From contig OX328130.1 in assembly GCA_946811695.1 (NCBI GenBank), forward strand, positions 70,171,973-70,235,972: a stretch of 64,000 bases of DNA. Reading direction: 5' to 3'. The position numbers were made by a program, and so were the translations under genes. Position 1 is the first letter of the stretch. Every line of letters starts with the position of its first letter. Shown here in pieces: positions 34,077 through 46,171 of this stretch. This stretch comes from Gonocerus acuteangulatus (taxonomy: Eukaryota > Arthropoda > Insecta > Hemiptera > Coreidae). The notes under the pieces were generated by a model, which did not search any database, had not been told where the DNA came from, and saw only the letters and a list, made by a program, of their open reading frames with translations.

Positions 34077-34394
34077 ACAATTATGTAGTGAAAACGTACT
34101 CACTCTACGACTAATGCTCAGAAGGCTCTATTACAAACAACCGAAAATTCGTTGTCATTTTAAGTTTCTTGTTTTACTAGCAAATTCGTTTTACTGTTAT
34201 AATCAACTGTAAATATGTGCTTCATGGCAATGAAAAGTCAATTCTCTCGTGGGTTAAATCTTTCTATAAAATAAGAAATAATGATAACATCAGTTGTATT
34301 AGTATGAGGATGGTTATACAGATAGGACAATTCAAAACAAACCTATGTATACGCCATCATAATTAGCCACAGCCATCTTGATTACCACAGCCAC

Positions 34395-35183
34395 TCCAAA
34401 CTTATTACCAATACCTTTTATAGTTTCTTGGTTTATTTGACTAAAATACTAATTTTACTGATAAATGCAATTTAAAACAAAAACAACCACTTGAAAAGTG
34501 AGTTAAACAATGACAAAAACAGGTTCAAAAGAACAAAACAATAACTTTTTCAGTTTTAAGCGTTTATACCTCTGATTTACATTGCACCATCGAATATTGC
34601 TTCAGAACCTGTTTTGTAGAGAATTTAGCAAGGATTCGAATGGTCACCTTCCACTGACCACGATGTACCAACCGTTTTTGAGATATTTACGAAAAATGTA
34701 CGAATATCCGAAAACTTTTTGTCTATTAATAAAAATTTTTTTTTCTCATACTTCCTTAACTCCAAATATAACAAAAATTTAAACATCTTAGTTGAGATGA
34801 ATTTCCAAGATGTAGAAAATATTTCAATTGAATCCCGCGATTTTAAGTAGCCACAAAAAAAAAATAATGACTTGTAAAAACATTGGTTCCACTTTTCTCA
34901 AAAACGATTACAGATATCGCCTTAATAATGGTTTCATTCGTTTTCCTATGTTTAGGAATCTATAAAACGAGTACCTGCGAGAATATGAACCCGAAAACGT
35001 AAGCGTTACGATTTTTTTTCGCGGGAATTTCGCTCCAAAAACCATGTTCCGGTGGGCGGATTCTGCTGGTTAACGAACTTGACCTTTAAAATTAGACGAA
35101 AGATTTTTGAACTAAATTTCATGAAAATCGGACCATTGTAGAGCCTTGAAAAGCGCGAACAGACAAATATATATATTCAAATT

Positions 35184-35241
<58 letters not shown>

Positions 35242-35370
35242 AATTTGAACCACCGTTATTTTCGGTCTCTAGGGGTTCTGAAACGCAAAATTTTCTAGTC
35301 GTCACTTCCGGATTGTTTCATGAGATCAGCCTTATAAGCGGGGTTCCTCCCTATGAAGGGACCGCGCTAA
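34395..35370 (-). mobile_element. HINE-like family 1 copy, inverted
   Basis: Family 1 blocks run inversely, with (TA)n at 35187-35239. The end is GGGGTTCCTCCCTATGAAGG then GACCGCGCTAA at about 35358-35370, followed by poly(A). Confidence 0.75.
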
Positions 35371-35935
35371 AAACAAAAAAAAAAAAAAAAACATTACTAG
35401 TTAGCCATTTAGTATTAAGTCATAAGGAGTTATCCCTGCCTATAGGGAGGGAAGAAACGCGTTGAATGAGCCCCACTAACTTAATGATGTGAATTTGAAC
35501 CGTGCAATCTATCCGTCGGAAAATTTAATTACATGAATACACGGGAGCCTAAAGTAAGACGACAGCGAGCTCCGTAAAGTTTCAAGTACGCCTTAAGCTA
35601 ATTGTCAAGTTACTTAAGTCCCACGGAGGACATGGAAGATATTCCTCGAGAAGGAAGACATTCTTATACAGAGAGCTAAAGGTCTTCTTTTCCTTCAACT
35701 CGTCAACAGGATGCTTAACTCCTTGAGGGAATTTCGTCAGGACTGAATCCCTAATTAACATGAACTAATTAAATAACGCTCCTGTCAATTAGATTTGCAT
35801 GAATAATTAATTGTTTTATTGGTGGATGAGTTCGCACTCTAAAAGTTCAGGGTGTGCTTGAGCTGAGCTGGCATCTATTGCTAATACCTTCATAGGCTCT
35901 AATAGTATGTAAATTAAAGAAATGTTTCAATTATT
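35371..35935. other. Unique non-coding sequence
   Basis: Apart from a poly(A) run near 35375-35391, nothing repeated or coding was recognised. Confidence 0.35.
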
Positions 35936-36021
35936 TTAGCGCGGCTCCTCCCTCCCTCCATAGGGAGGAATCCCGCTTATAAGGTTGTTGATATAAACAT
36001 AGCCTTTATAAAAATATAAAT

Positions 36022-36095
<74 letters not shown>

Positions 36096-36351
36096 GTGGC
36101 TTGGTGCTAAAAGGGCCAATTGCAATTTTTTCATATTTTATGTTTTTTATTTACTTCCCTTAAAATACTTGCAAAAACACAAATATTCATGTATATATAT
36201 TTATACATCTATATGTATACTATAAAAATATATATAGTATTGATATATATTTGGTTTCATGCAAGTATTACAAGGGGAAGTAGATCAACAAAACAAAATA
36301 TGGAAAAATTGACATAGGCCCTTTTAGCACCAAGCCACATATATATACGTG

Positions 36352-36384
<33 letters not shown>

Positions 36385-36866
36385 TTGTCTGTTCGCGGCA
36401 TAAGTCAGCGAATAATGGTCCAATTTTGATAAAATTTGAAATTGGAGGCGGATGGTTACCATTCGAAAGCTTACTAAATGCAGTATAAAAAAGGTTCTAA
36501 AGAAATTTTGGATTAGGCGATGTCAATCGGAGAAATAAGTGCTTAAAACATTAAAGTAATTGATTTCGTTTATTCGAACGGTTCATATTGTCTGTTTTTA
36601 TTCCTTGTTATTTTTTAATTGCTTATAGTTGGATAATGTATTTGACAATAAAACAGGTTAAATCAAATAAGAAAAACAATTTATTGTTAGAAATATATAT
36701 TTCCAAGATTCGAAGACCTTGTAACTAACGGGGGCCTTTCTGGGGTTGGCCGACACATCCAGGTAAGATCATAAATCAAGACCTTTCAAGAAAAGTGTAA
36801 CCAAAATAATAACTGTTTCTATTTTAATGTTTCCAAATAAGAATACGGATAACAACGGAACCAGGG
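35936..36866 (+). mobile_element. HINE-like family 1 copy interrupted by a MITE
   Basis: It starts TTAGCGCGGCTCCTCCCTCC, has the (TA)n tract from 36010, and resumes after the MITE at 36340 through GACCATT-type blocks to TAACAACGGAACC at about 36865, where the SINE follows. Confidence 0.65.
36095..36339. mobile_element. MITE of 245 bp inserted in a (TA)n tract
   Basis: It begins TGTGGCTTGGTGCTAAAAGG and ends in the inverse CCTTTTAGCACCAAGCCACA. The inverted arms are about 84 bp with scattered mismatches. TA repeats lie on both sides, consistent with a TA target. No coding sequence is present. Confidence 0.8.
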
Positions 36867-37075
36867 GTCTCCCGTGGCTAGCGCGCTAGATTCATAAGCG
36901 GGAGATGGTGGGTTCGATCCCCACCGGCGACAGGAATTTTCTCATCTCACGGCTCGCTGAGAAAATTCCTGGCTGCACCCTGGATGTCGGCGATAATGGC
37001 CAAGATTTGTCGATGCGCCGTAAAAAAACAACAACAAAAAAACAACAAAAAAACAAAAAAAAACAAAAAAAAACC
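36867..37075 (+). mobile_element. tRNA-derived SINE, family A
   Basis: It has a tRNA-like head with GTGGCTAGCGCGC as an A-box-like block and a perfect B box GGTTCGATCCC at 36911-36921, then a body with CTGGCTGCACCCTGGATGTC. The tail is an A-rich (AAACAAC)n run at 37022-37075. No clear target duplication was found. Confidence 0.75.
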
Positions 37076-37079
37076 TGTA

Positions 37080-37699
37080 ACGGGATTTCGTTGTTTAATA
37101 TTTATGAAATATCTTTCTTGTCCCTTCCAGAACATTAGCGGATAATGGATAGCGTCGTATGAATGGCGTGTATCAGCAATGGACCCAAGATTATGATTTC
37201 TTCTTCGAATCAGGAGTTCTCCCTTAGCTGCACGGTCGCCAACCACGATTCCAGCAACGTCATCAGCAACAGGTGCATTGAATGTACTCTCTTGGTAGAT
37301 GGTTCTTTATCAGGATTGATAACAATGGCGTGATTGTCATATTGTAATTTGTGCATATTTGATTTAAATAATTTCAACAATTAATTCTGCTTATTCAATA
37401 GATCGTCCTGCTCACTGACCGTGGCAAACCGTGAATTTAGGTTAATGTAGATTGGCGAGTGCGTTTTCAGAGTCCTCACCTCCCATAAAGTAAATTTGGT
37501 AAAAATAAAGTTTCACGCCCTCAAAACCGATTTCTTTCAAATTTTGTACACTAACGTATTTTGATGCACTAAACACGAATACGTTAAAAAAAAAACCTTC
37601 GCATTTAACTAGGAAAGAAGTTATTAAGCACTAAAGTTCACTGTGTTGCGGGTTATAAGAGCTAATGTTAACAACTAAATTTGTGACGACTTTAAGGCA
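37080..37699. repeat. Spacer with an inverted copy of the 150-310 repeat
   Basis: 37490-37660 is the inverse of about 150-310 (AGTGCTTAATAACTTCTTTC; ACGAATACGTT). The rest has no recognised feature. Confidence 0.5.
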
Positions 37700-38241
37700 T
37701 AAATGACGACTCCCTGTCTGTTTTTCTGTTTGTCTGTTTGTTTGTTCCTTATACAAATCTACACCGTTTGACTGATTTTGACCAAACTTGGAATAATGGT
37801 AGGTCTTGATACGAGAAATCTCTTAGGCTAGGTCAAAAAAATCTACCAGCTGTCTGTCTGTATGTTTGTCCCTTATACAAATCCACACCGTTCGTCCGAT
37901 TTTGACTAAACTCGGTACACATGTAGATCTTAATCTGGGGAGTGTCGTAGGCTAAGTCAAAAACGTCTTATAGCTGTCTGTCTGTATGTTTGTCCCTTAT
38001 ACAAATCCACACCGTTAGACCAATTTTTACTAAACTAAGGTATACATGTATGTCTTGATACGGGGGGTATTATAGGTTAGGTCAAAGTCGTCTAGGACTC
38101 ACAGTTGGGAGGCCACGGGTTCATAACAGTTACAGATTCGTGTTATTAGATTTTAATAATACTTATTTGGTGTCTATTTTATTTAGGCTTTTCTATACGC
38201 AGAAAGTAGGCGTAGCATGGCACGCCGGGTAACGGCTAGTG
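37700..38241 (+). mobile_element. Helitron-like non-autonomous element ending CTAGT (tentative)
   Basis: About three internal ~125-bp repeats each contain CTTATACAAATCCACACCGT and end near GTCTGTCTG. The right end reads CACGCCGGGTAACGGCTAGT; CTAG plus a small hairpin is Helitron-like. Related ends are at 23779-23925 (inverse) and 63255-63388. The 5' end was not defined. Confidence 0.45.
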
Positions 38242-38863
38242 TTGAATAAAACTACATTTGAAGGGGCCTGGGCAAAATAGTGCCAAGCAACATTTTTAAC
38301 AAAACTTAACTGTAGCTGCTATATGTTGGATATTATGTGAGACTATGACTCAAGCTCTCTATGCTACCTAATATTGTTGCCCCTAACCAGTGTTGTGTAA
38401 ATTTGAATTAAAATGATATTTGAATTATTAATTACATTTTTTAATTGTAATTGAAAAGTCTGAAAATATCAATTACAGTAATTGAAAAAATAATTCAATT
38501 TGGATTAACTGTATTTCAATTAAATAGAACTCAAGTATTTGAATTAGGCAGTTTTTTAAAATAAATGTTGAGTAAATTTGAATTACAATGGTTGATGTTA
38601 TTTTTCGTCGCTGGGATGATATTTTTAGATGGAACGGACCAAGTGGTAGTATTCCTCCTCACTTCTTCCTGGAATATTTCGATGGGTTCATCTCCATCTT
38701 CTTCAGCCAGGTATTTGATGTTTCTTCCTCAGTGGTAGCCAAGAGAATGACATTTTTCTCGATCTGGGCGCCTTTTCTCCTCTCTAGACCCAGTATCGGC
38801 GGACCAATGGCGTTCCGCTAGTAGCGCGTTAGCAGCGTTAGTAGCGCTGATGGTATTGCGTCT
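38242..38863. other. Non-coding; hAT-like end and AAATTTGAATT-rich segment
   Basis: CAGTGTTGTGTAAATTTG at about 38389 resembles a hAT terminus, and a TTGAATTA-rich stretch follows to 38585. A right terminus was not found. Pieces recur at 40105-40270. Confidence 0.3.
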
Positions 38864-38986
38864 TTTTAGCACTTTCCTCCGAAGGAAAGTAGCTATTGAG
38901 GTTGCACTAATGACGGAATTTTTGAAAAATTTCTTCAAATCTTTATCGATCCTACCTAGTAGACACCGAAAATGACCCCCGTTAAA

Positions 38987-39028
<42 letters not shown>

Positions 39029-40091
39029 CTGTTAACACGATAGCGGCCAGAGTTTTTGTTTTTTCGTCAGGAAACTTGGTATATAGCATTCAATTAGCAA
39101 ACGATTGAACGATTTCGTTAATCACCAAAGTCGGTCCACCGGAAGGGGGGGGGGTTTACCCCGAACCCAAAACACTAATTTGACCATGTCAGCCGTAATA
39201 TTTGTTATATTTCAACGAAACTTGGCATTCGTAGTGGTAATATAGGGAGACAAGTGAGATATAAAAATGAACTAAATCGGTTCATTAGGAGGGGGGGGGG
39301 GTTACTCCAGACCCACAATACCAATTCGCCACTACCAGCCGTGATTTTTGGTATATTTCGACGAAACTCGGTATTCGTAGTGGTAATACACAGGTAAATA
39401 TGTGTTGTAAATATAAACTAAATCGGTTCATTAGGAGGGGGGGGGGGGTTTACTCCGGACCCACAATACCAATTCGCCACTACCAGCCGTGATTTTTGGT
39501 ATATTTCGACGAAACTTGGTATTCGTAGTGGTAATCTACAGGTAAATATGTGTTGTAAAAATAAACTAAATCGGTTCATTAGAAGGGGGGGTTTACTCCG
39601 GACCCAAATTCCTAATATACTCATACCGGTCGTAATTTCTGCTGTATTGTAAGGAAACGCGGTATACGTCGTGGGTAACTCATGAGAAAGAAGTGTTGTA
39701 AAAATGAGCTAAATCGGTCAATCGGAAAGCGGGGGTTTAATTTGTGATATATTTCAATAGAAAAGCCCGCCAGACGTAGGTTCAAAAAGCCGCCGCAAGG
39801 AGTGCTTTCTACCACTAGAGTGACTGTATCCTGTTCCTGCGTTAGATCAAAATACGATAATATGAGGTTCTTTGTATTTATTACTTAGTGCAGTAGGTAC
39901 CATGTGTAAACATAACTCTGGAAGCAAATTAATAATTGATCAGTTACTCATTACAAATTTAAAAGAGAACTATTCACGTTTTTATTTTATTTATGTAGGA
40001 TATTTTAAGCAAATTGTTCTGGAAAGCAGTCTACACTACCCAAATTCTGAGGAAAGTTCTTAGTTATGCAGCTCCTGCGTGACGGACTTTT
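38864..40091 (+). mobile_element. HINE-like family 2, copy B
   Basis: It runs from TTTTAGCACTTTCCTC and its hairpin CTTTCCTCCGAAGGAAAG to GAGGAAAGTTCTTAGTTATG, then CGTGACGGACTTTT. The (TA)n tract is at 38989-39022 and is shorter than in copies A and C. The C-rich ~120-bp internal units number about five. Confidence 0.75.
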
Positions 40092-40270
40092 TTTTATTCT
40101 ATTTTCCTCGCCCTAAGGTTGTGATGTTATTTTTCGTCAGAAGATTTTTGGTTGATATTTTTGGATGGAACGGAATTTTTCTCCAGCGGTGGTACTCCTC
40201 CTCACTTTATTCAAATGGTATTTGAATTACATTTTTTTTTTTTTTTTGTAATTGAAAAGGATGAAAATAT

Positions 40271-40847
40271 CAATGGTAGAGGCTAATGTCCCTAGCAGTT
40301 TCAACCACCGATATTCTCGAGACCTATGGGGTCTGAAATGAATACATCTATCATTTGCACCTCTGTATTGTGTCTTAAGCTCTTGAACGGTTAGAAGTTT
40401 CTTTGTTGCCCACATCTGTTCAGCCTTGTTCGCCATTTAATTCCTCCATCCATTCTAGAAGTTCCTTTAATTTATTCAAGGTATCCGAGTAGATTTATCG
40501 GCCTCGGAGGAAAGGAAATCTTGTACAGCCCTCCCCTTTAAGAAGGTCTAGCTAGCAGAGAAAACCTCTGAGGAGTAGATTTAGGTCTGAAACGGGCTGG
40601 TAAAAGGTAGAAAATCAATAGAGAATTAACCTTCCCTATTGAATGGGACCTCCGAGTAATGATGAATGACCCCTCTCCCCCTCCTGCCCTCTTTCAACCA
40701 ACCCCCCCCCTCCACAACGTTCGCTTTTAGGCAAACTCGCCTGAAATTATTTATTGCTTTTGTGAGCGGTTGGGGGTCTGAAAAGTTTTCCTAGCCGCTG
40801 CAAATGAGCTGCGAATGTAGGTTCTATCGACTGCTTTCCGTGCTTTT
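40271..40847. other. Non-coding spacer
   Basis: C-rich at 40670-40715; no gene or shared repeat recognised. Confidence 0.35.
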
Positions 40848-41600
40848 AGCGCGGTTCCTACCTCCATCCATAGGGAGGAACTCCGCTTTTAAGGTTGACC
40901 TCAAAACGTAATCCGGCAGTGCCGTCTAGAAAATTTCTCACCCTTAGATCACAAAAATTTAACATTAAACTGCTAATTACCTGAGCAGCCAATGATCTAA
41001 AAAAGGAAATAAACAAAAACAGGAAAATGAGGAATGAGGAAAATCTAGTCAAACAAGATTAAAAAATATTTTATTAACGGGCATGAAAAGTTTTGGGATT
41101 TTGGTAGATTTTTCTTAATGTTACAAAAAAGGTCGGAAAATCGTGGTTAGTGGACGGTACCCATTCGAAAGCTTACTAAACACTCTAAAAAAAAAGGTTC
41201 TATTGCAATTTTCGATGGGGCGATGTCAATCGTAGTAATAAGTGCTTAATACTTAGAATGTGTTTATTTTGTTCTTTTAAACCTTTTTTTTTATTTTTTT
41301 AACTCATTTGGTTTTAAATTGCATTTATCAGTATAATTATTAATTTAGTAAAACAAGGCAAGAAAATGTGGAACGTATTGGTAATAGTGCTTTCCTCGAG
41401 CGAACATTGAGAAGGCGGGGGAGTCATTTCCGCTTAGAATTCTGTAATTTTCCTGTTGTAGCGCCTTAAATCTTCCTTCTCTTTGAGATTCTATTTTATA
41501 TTTTTCACGAAAATCAAGACCTACTAATAACTGTTTCTATTCCTTTACTCATGGCACTAGGGGTATGAACGGAAAGATGAATCGACAGTATGATTACATA
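40848..41600 (+). mobile_element. HINE-like family 1 copy, internally deleted
   Basis: It starts TTAGCGCGGTTCCTACCTCC with the GGGAGG hairpin, jumps from CTAGAAAATTTCTCACCC to the 3' half (GGTACCCATTCGAAAGCTTA), and ends near GGTATGAACGGAAAGATGA. The (TA)n region is missing. Confidence 0.65.
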
Positions 41601-41861
41601 TAACATAATTAATATGTATCTTTATTTGTTAATTATATAATACATCAAGTATTTTTTTTTTATAATTATTTTGTTCTTGAATTGATGACATGAAGGACCG
41701 ACAGGAAAAAAGCCCATTGGCCAAAAACATTGGTGGCTATTTACATTACACTATTTTAAATGATTTGATACAGTAGGTCTGTAGGCCATTTGCGCTTAAG
41801 GCGACGGTGACGGTTGCCGGACATGGAGGATGAGGATAGCTTGTTGATTAGAGGATTTTCG
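41601..41861. other. Non-coding spacer
   Basis: AT-rich sequence without a recognised feature. Confidence 0.3.
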
Positions 41862-43385
41862 TGACCAGGCAAGCGGGAGTGGAAGTTAGAGATATATTTC
41901 GTCACATTTGAAAGGTCAAGATCGTTGACCAGCAGAATCCGTCCCCCGGAAGATGCTTTTTGGAGCGAAATGTGCGCGAAAAAAATCGTGACGCTTACGT
42001 TTTCGAGTTCATTAGCTTACAGGTACTCGTTTTATAGGTTTCTAGCATTTTTAAAAAGTATATCTGTAATTGTTTTCGATAAACATTGAAACACCTAATT
42101 TTCCAAACTAATTTTCAGTTTGGGTAATTAGAAACGATTTATTCAGTTGAAAATTGTTCCAGAAAGTATTATTACATATTACATTTATAGTTGCTGTTGT
42201 TGTTCTTGTTCCTTCATTCAATAATTACATATTAGAGAATAGCCAAACTTTAAGCGAACCAAAACCATAAATATTGAAAGAGTTAAAATTTCTTCCGAAT
42301 AGTAAATCAACTTGATGATTTTTCTTAGGCGCATGAATTCGCTGGAAAATTGAAGCCGGTCTAAGTGAAAAAAGTGAGGATAACTTATTGATTAGAGGAT
42401 TGTCAAACCCAACGGCAAGCGGGAGTGGAAGTTAAGGTACCGGGTTTTGCACAGGGTTTAGACAAAGGGGATTTCTAGGTCGTTATGGATAGTGAAGTTT
42501 GAAACATAGAACTATTGACTATTTTGCGGAGTATTTTGGATTGGAGGGATAGGGTCCTGAGGATATTGGATCGCTTGGCACACCCCCAAACTTCCAAGCC
42601 ATACGTCCAGGTGGTTTGAAGTATTGTAGTGTATATCCACCTCTTGTTCTGTAAAGATAATTTGGAGCAAGAATCTAGTAGTCTGTTTGTTTCCTGTATT
42701 TTCTTTTGTATGAGTTGGCTCCAGGTAAGTCGTTTGTCGAGGGTAAGTGCATATTACATATAAAGGCCGTGTATGTTCCTTCATTAAACGGTTATCTGTA
42801 CGCCGTGAATAGAGAAACCTTAACCGACCCAAAACCATAAATATTGAAAGAGTTAAAACTTCTTCCGAATAGTAAATCAACGTGATGATTTTTCTTAGGC
42901 GAAATAATTCGCTGAAAAATCGAAGCCGGTCTAAGTGAAAAATCCCTTCCAATATTTCAGCGGCTGGAAAACCCTGAAAGCCTCTTCCACCATCCACTCC
43001 ATCCTAACTAACGGACTTCTCAGCAAGCTTTCTCTTCAATATTCTAAATCTAATTCTCTCTATACTCCACTTGCGGCGAACTTCCGAGGAACTTGTCTCC
43101 TTCAACACCTGTTGAGTCGGTCCCACGTGCTATTAAGTTTTCATAATGTACGAACTTGGTGGTGGTCTAAAACCCCCCAGCTCACGGCTCAAGATTTCAT
43201 ACTATCTCTCGTGAGGTTGATATTTAATAATTAAATAACGCTGTAATTGATGAATACGTATCAGCGAATTCACACACAAAAGTCCGACTCGCAGTAACTG
43301 CGTCATCATGGCGCATTCCTGTTTTTATCCATACTGACCTTTGGAAAGTTTAGGATAAAAATAGTTAACGTTTTGTCCTAATCTG
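41862..43385. mobile_element. Composite of family 1 and HINE-like family 3 with a Jockey RT fragment
   Basis: 41862-42440 is the inverse of 29030-29600. On the - strand at 42405-42640, TWTYGLEVWGCAKRSNILR is the same Jockey-clade RT thumb remnant as at 28845. 42750-43385 is family 3, ending with AAAAGTCCGACTCGCAGTAA and CTGCGTCATCATGGCGCATT. The open frames in both strands recur in every copy and look like by-products of the repeat. Confidence 0.55.
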
Positions 43386-43387
43386 TT

Positions 43388-44045
43388 GAGGTCCGGTGCA
43401 CACTGAAGAAACTGGTTTCATGAAACATATTTTATTAAAGCGTGAACACAGAATAAACTGTTTTCCTTCGGTTTCATGATTGATTCAGACGACGATGGAC
43501 TTGTGTTGTGGTGGTGGCTAAAAAATAAAAATTAAATGCCGCAAGTTCTCGGTTCAGCAGATGATTAGGGATCGGCAACACAGCTGTATTGTTGAAGCTC
43601 GAGAACTAATTCAGAGATCCTCATAAATTTATTAAAGCTTTTTTTAGGATGTCGAAGCGAGTCTTTGATCGCTTATTGGAGCTAGTAGATCCATTGATGA
43701 AACGTGAAACTGAGGCAATAGAAAACCGATTTAACGAATTTCATAAAACCTATTTAACGAATTTCATGAAACCTACTTAACGAATTTCATGAAACCAGGT
43801 TTCATAAAATCGGTTTCATGAAACTCTGTGTTCTCCAACATATGGTTTTATATCTATCGGTTTCATGAATCTAAAGTTTAAAATACTTTAAAAATAAGTA
43901 AGTAAAAAATGAAAACTTGTTTTCTTTCTTGTTTTGCGATTTTCTCCAAAACGAAGTTAAAACGAGCAAATCTTTAGAAGACTTTTCGTCTTAGGTTATT
44001 GATCCCCTACACTCTCCTGAAGCTTTTAAAATCGGAACATCCTCG
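43388..44045 (+). mobile_element. PIF/Harbinger-derived element, copy 2
   Basis: The + strand has MIDSDDDGLVLWWWLKNKN from ATG 43476, then a stop; in another frame, from about 43618, DPHKFIKAFFRMSKRVF and DRLLELVDPLMKRETEA. These are the N-terminal blocks of HARBI1-like transposases. After them come repeated TTTCATGAAA palindromes (43760-43870). The left end reads GGTCCGGTGCACACTGAAG. Copy 1 is inverted at 24445-25078. The nuclease core is absent, so it is non-autonomous. Confidence 0.65.
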
Positions 44046-44700
44046 TTTCTTTAGAGTATGTACATATTACATATATAGGCCGTGTATGTTCCTTCATTAA
44101 ATGGCTATCTGTACGCCGTGAAAAGAGAAACCTTAACCGACCCAAAACCATAAATATTGAAAGAGTTAAAACTTCTTCCGAATAGTAAATCAACGTGATG
44201 ATTTTTCTTAGGCGAAAGAATTCGCTGGTAAATCGAAGCCGGTCTGAGTGAAAAATCCCTTCCAATATTTCAGCGGCTGGAAAACCCTGAAAGCCTCTTC
44301 CACCATCCACTCCATCCTAACTAACGGACTTCACGGCGAGCTTTCTCTTCAATATTCTAAATCTAATTCTCTCTATACTCCACTTCCGGCGAACTTCCGA
44401 GGAACTTGTGTCCTTCAACACCTGTTGAGTCGGTGCCACGTGCTATTAAGTTTTCATAATGGACGAACTTCGTGGTAGTCTAAAACCCCCCGCCCGGCTC
44501 AAGATTTCATACAATCTCTCTTGAGGTTGGTATTTAATAATTAAATAAGGCTTTAAATAACGCTGTAAGCGGTGATCACGTAGCAGCTAATTGACACACA
44601 AAAGTCCGACTCGCAGGAACTGCGTCATCTGAGAAGGTTTCCGTTCTTATCACTAGTGTCATTTGGAATTCTTAGAATAAATACAGTTAACGTTTGTTCT
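44046..44700. mobile_element. HINE-like family 3 copy
   Basis: It repeats 42780-43330 closely (GAATAGTAAATCAACGTGAT; CTCCTTCAACACCTGTTGAG) and ends with AAAAGTCCGACTCGCAGGAA and CTGCGTCATC near 44628. Confidence 0.65.
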
Positions 44701-45102
44701 TAATAATTTGTAAAATATGTATACTGATGTAAGAATGTAAAATTAAATATCAAAGAAACGCAAGATCTTATGCACCACAAAAGGAAACTGACAGTATCTT
44801 AAGCGAAAATTACTTTGATTTCGACGAACGAGATGATTTATAATTAATAATAGTATTCTATATTATAATATCATAGAATATGTATTATATTGTATTAAAA
44901 CAACGAGGTTTTTAAAGATACCGGCTTAATAGATTAATATGGCAATATTAACCAATATGACAATATCCATTTGTGTTACTCTTTTTCAATCTAGCGCTTG
45001 TATCTAATTGTTCTTTAGTCTAGTTTAGTAGAATGCTTGTTGCATGTGTAATAAATTTATTTAGTTTATCTTTAAGTTGGCAATCTGTGATAATTTGTGA
45101 TA

Positions 45103-45170
<68 letters not shown>

Positions 45171-45399
45171 ATTCTTGTAGATGACCCAAAATATTTCTTA
45201 ATGCGTTTCGTTCTTTTAGGCTTAGGGTCGGAAAAAGTAGTACTCCCTTGTGTCACACACTTTATTTTGCATGCCCTACATGTTTCGTGCCTAATTCATT
45301 CGCACCTCATCAGGGGCACGTCTTGCTAAGAAGTCCTCTCGTCTCAAGTACCTTCTACGGAGGCAGGGGTAATACTACTATTACAGTTGTTTACAGTCT

Positions 45400-45451
<52 letters not shown>

Positions 45452-45454
45452 TAT
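44701..45454. other. AT-rich spacer with two (TA)n tracts
   Basis: (TA)n tracts are at 45103-45166 and 45404-45450. 45260-45325 carries a CATGTTTCGTGCCTAATTC block related, in inverse, to one at 14838. No gene is seen. Confidence 0.5.
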
Positions 45455-45785
45455 ATATAAATAAATGTCTATTCGCGCTCTCCTTGGTTCAAAAATGGTC
45501 CGATTTTCATGAAATTTGATAAAAAAATCTTTTCTCTAACTTGAAAGGCTCGTTAACCAGCAAAATCCGTCCTCCGGAACATGGTTGAAATTCGCGTGAA
45601 CAAAATCGTAAAGCTTACGTTGTCAGGTCCATGTGCTTGCAGATTCTCTTTTTATAGCTTCCTCATCGTACGGAAACGAATGAAGCCATTTTTGAGGCGA
45701 TATTTGAACTAAGATGTTTACATTTGGAATTAAGAAATAAAATAACAATTAATAAATATATTGATAGACATGATATGTTTTCATA
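45455..45785 (+). mobile_element. HINE-like family 1 fragment
   Basis: From the (TA)n at 45404-45450 into TGTCTATTCGCGCTCTCC, TTGAAAGGCTCGTTAACCAG and AAGCTTACGTTGTC. It stops where the TTAGCCGTCGAGGTGATAAG repeat begins (also at 331). Confidence 0.6.
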
Positions 45786-45861
45786 ATGATGATTAGATAG
45801 TTAGCCGTCGAGGTGATAAGTAAAGATGGAATGGTTGGGATTCGGCTAAATAAACCTCAAT

Positions 45862-46171
45862 ATGATTGTTGAGGGATCACACGTCCAGCTGAACAATAAA
45901 TCACTATTTAAATTATATGGTGTGTGAAAAAACAAGAGAGAGTGAGAAGAAAATAAATGAGAGTGGACTGTATTTGAGTGAAATATATTAAATGGTAATC
46001 AATATTTACATGGAACGTAGGAAGGAATAAAATAGTCTTGAATAGAATCTCTTGAATTTTGATGCACTGCACTCTCTTCTTTTCTTCTCACTCTCTCTTG
46101 TTTTTTCACACACCATATAATTTAAATAGTGATTTATTGTTCAGCTGGACGTGTGATCCCTCAACAATGAT
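45862..46171. mobile_element. 300-bp inverted-repeat element with 5-bp target duplication
   Basis: ATGAT at 45862-45866 and 46167-46171 flanks an element (45867-46166) that begins TGTTGAGGGATCACACG and ends with its inverse, CGTGTGATCCCTCAACA. The arms are about 86 bp and identical. It interrupts a repeat whose uninterrupted version is at 361-420. TG...CA ends with a 5-bp duplication resemble an LTR, but the long inverted arms resemble a MITE. Confidence 0.8.

Noticed and set aside
36867..36935. Genuine tRNA gene (also 60690-60758 and 3020-3095)
   Set aside because: Boxes are present, but each head runs into a SINE body and the cloverleaf stems look poor.
42512..43234. Protein-coding gene on either strand (also 28291-28734 and 44026-44478)
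   Set aside because: The frames recur on both strands in every copy of family 3, and only the short Jockey RT piece is recognisable.
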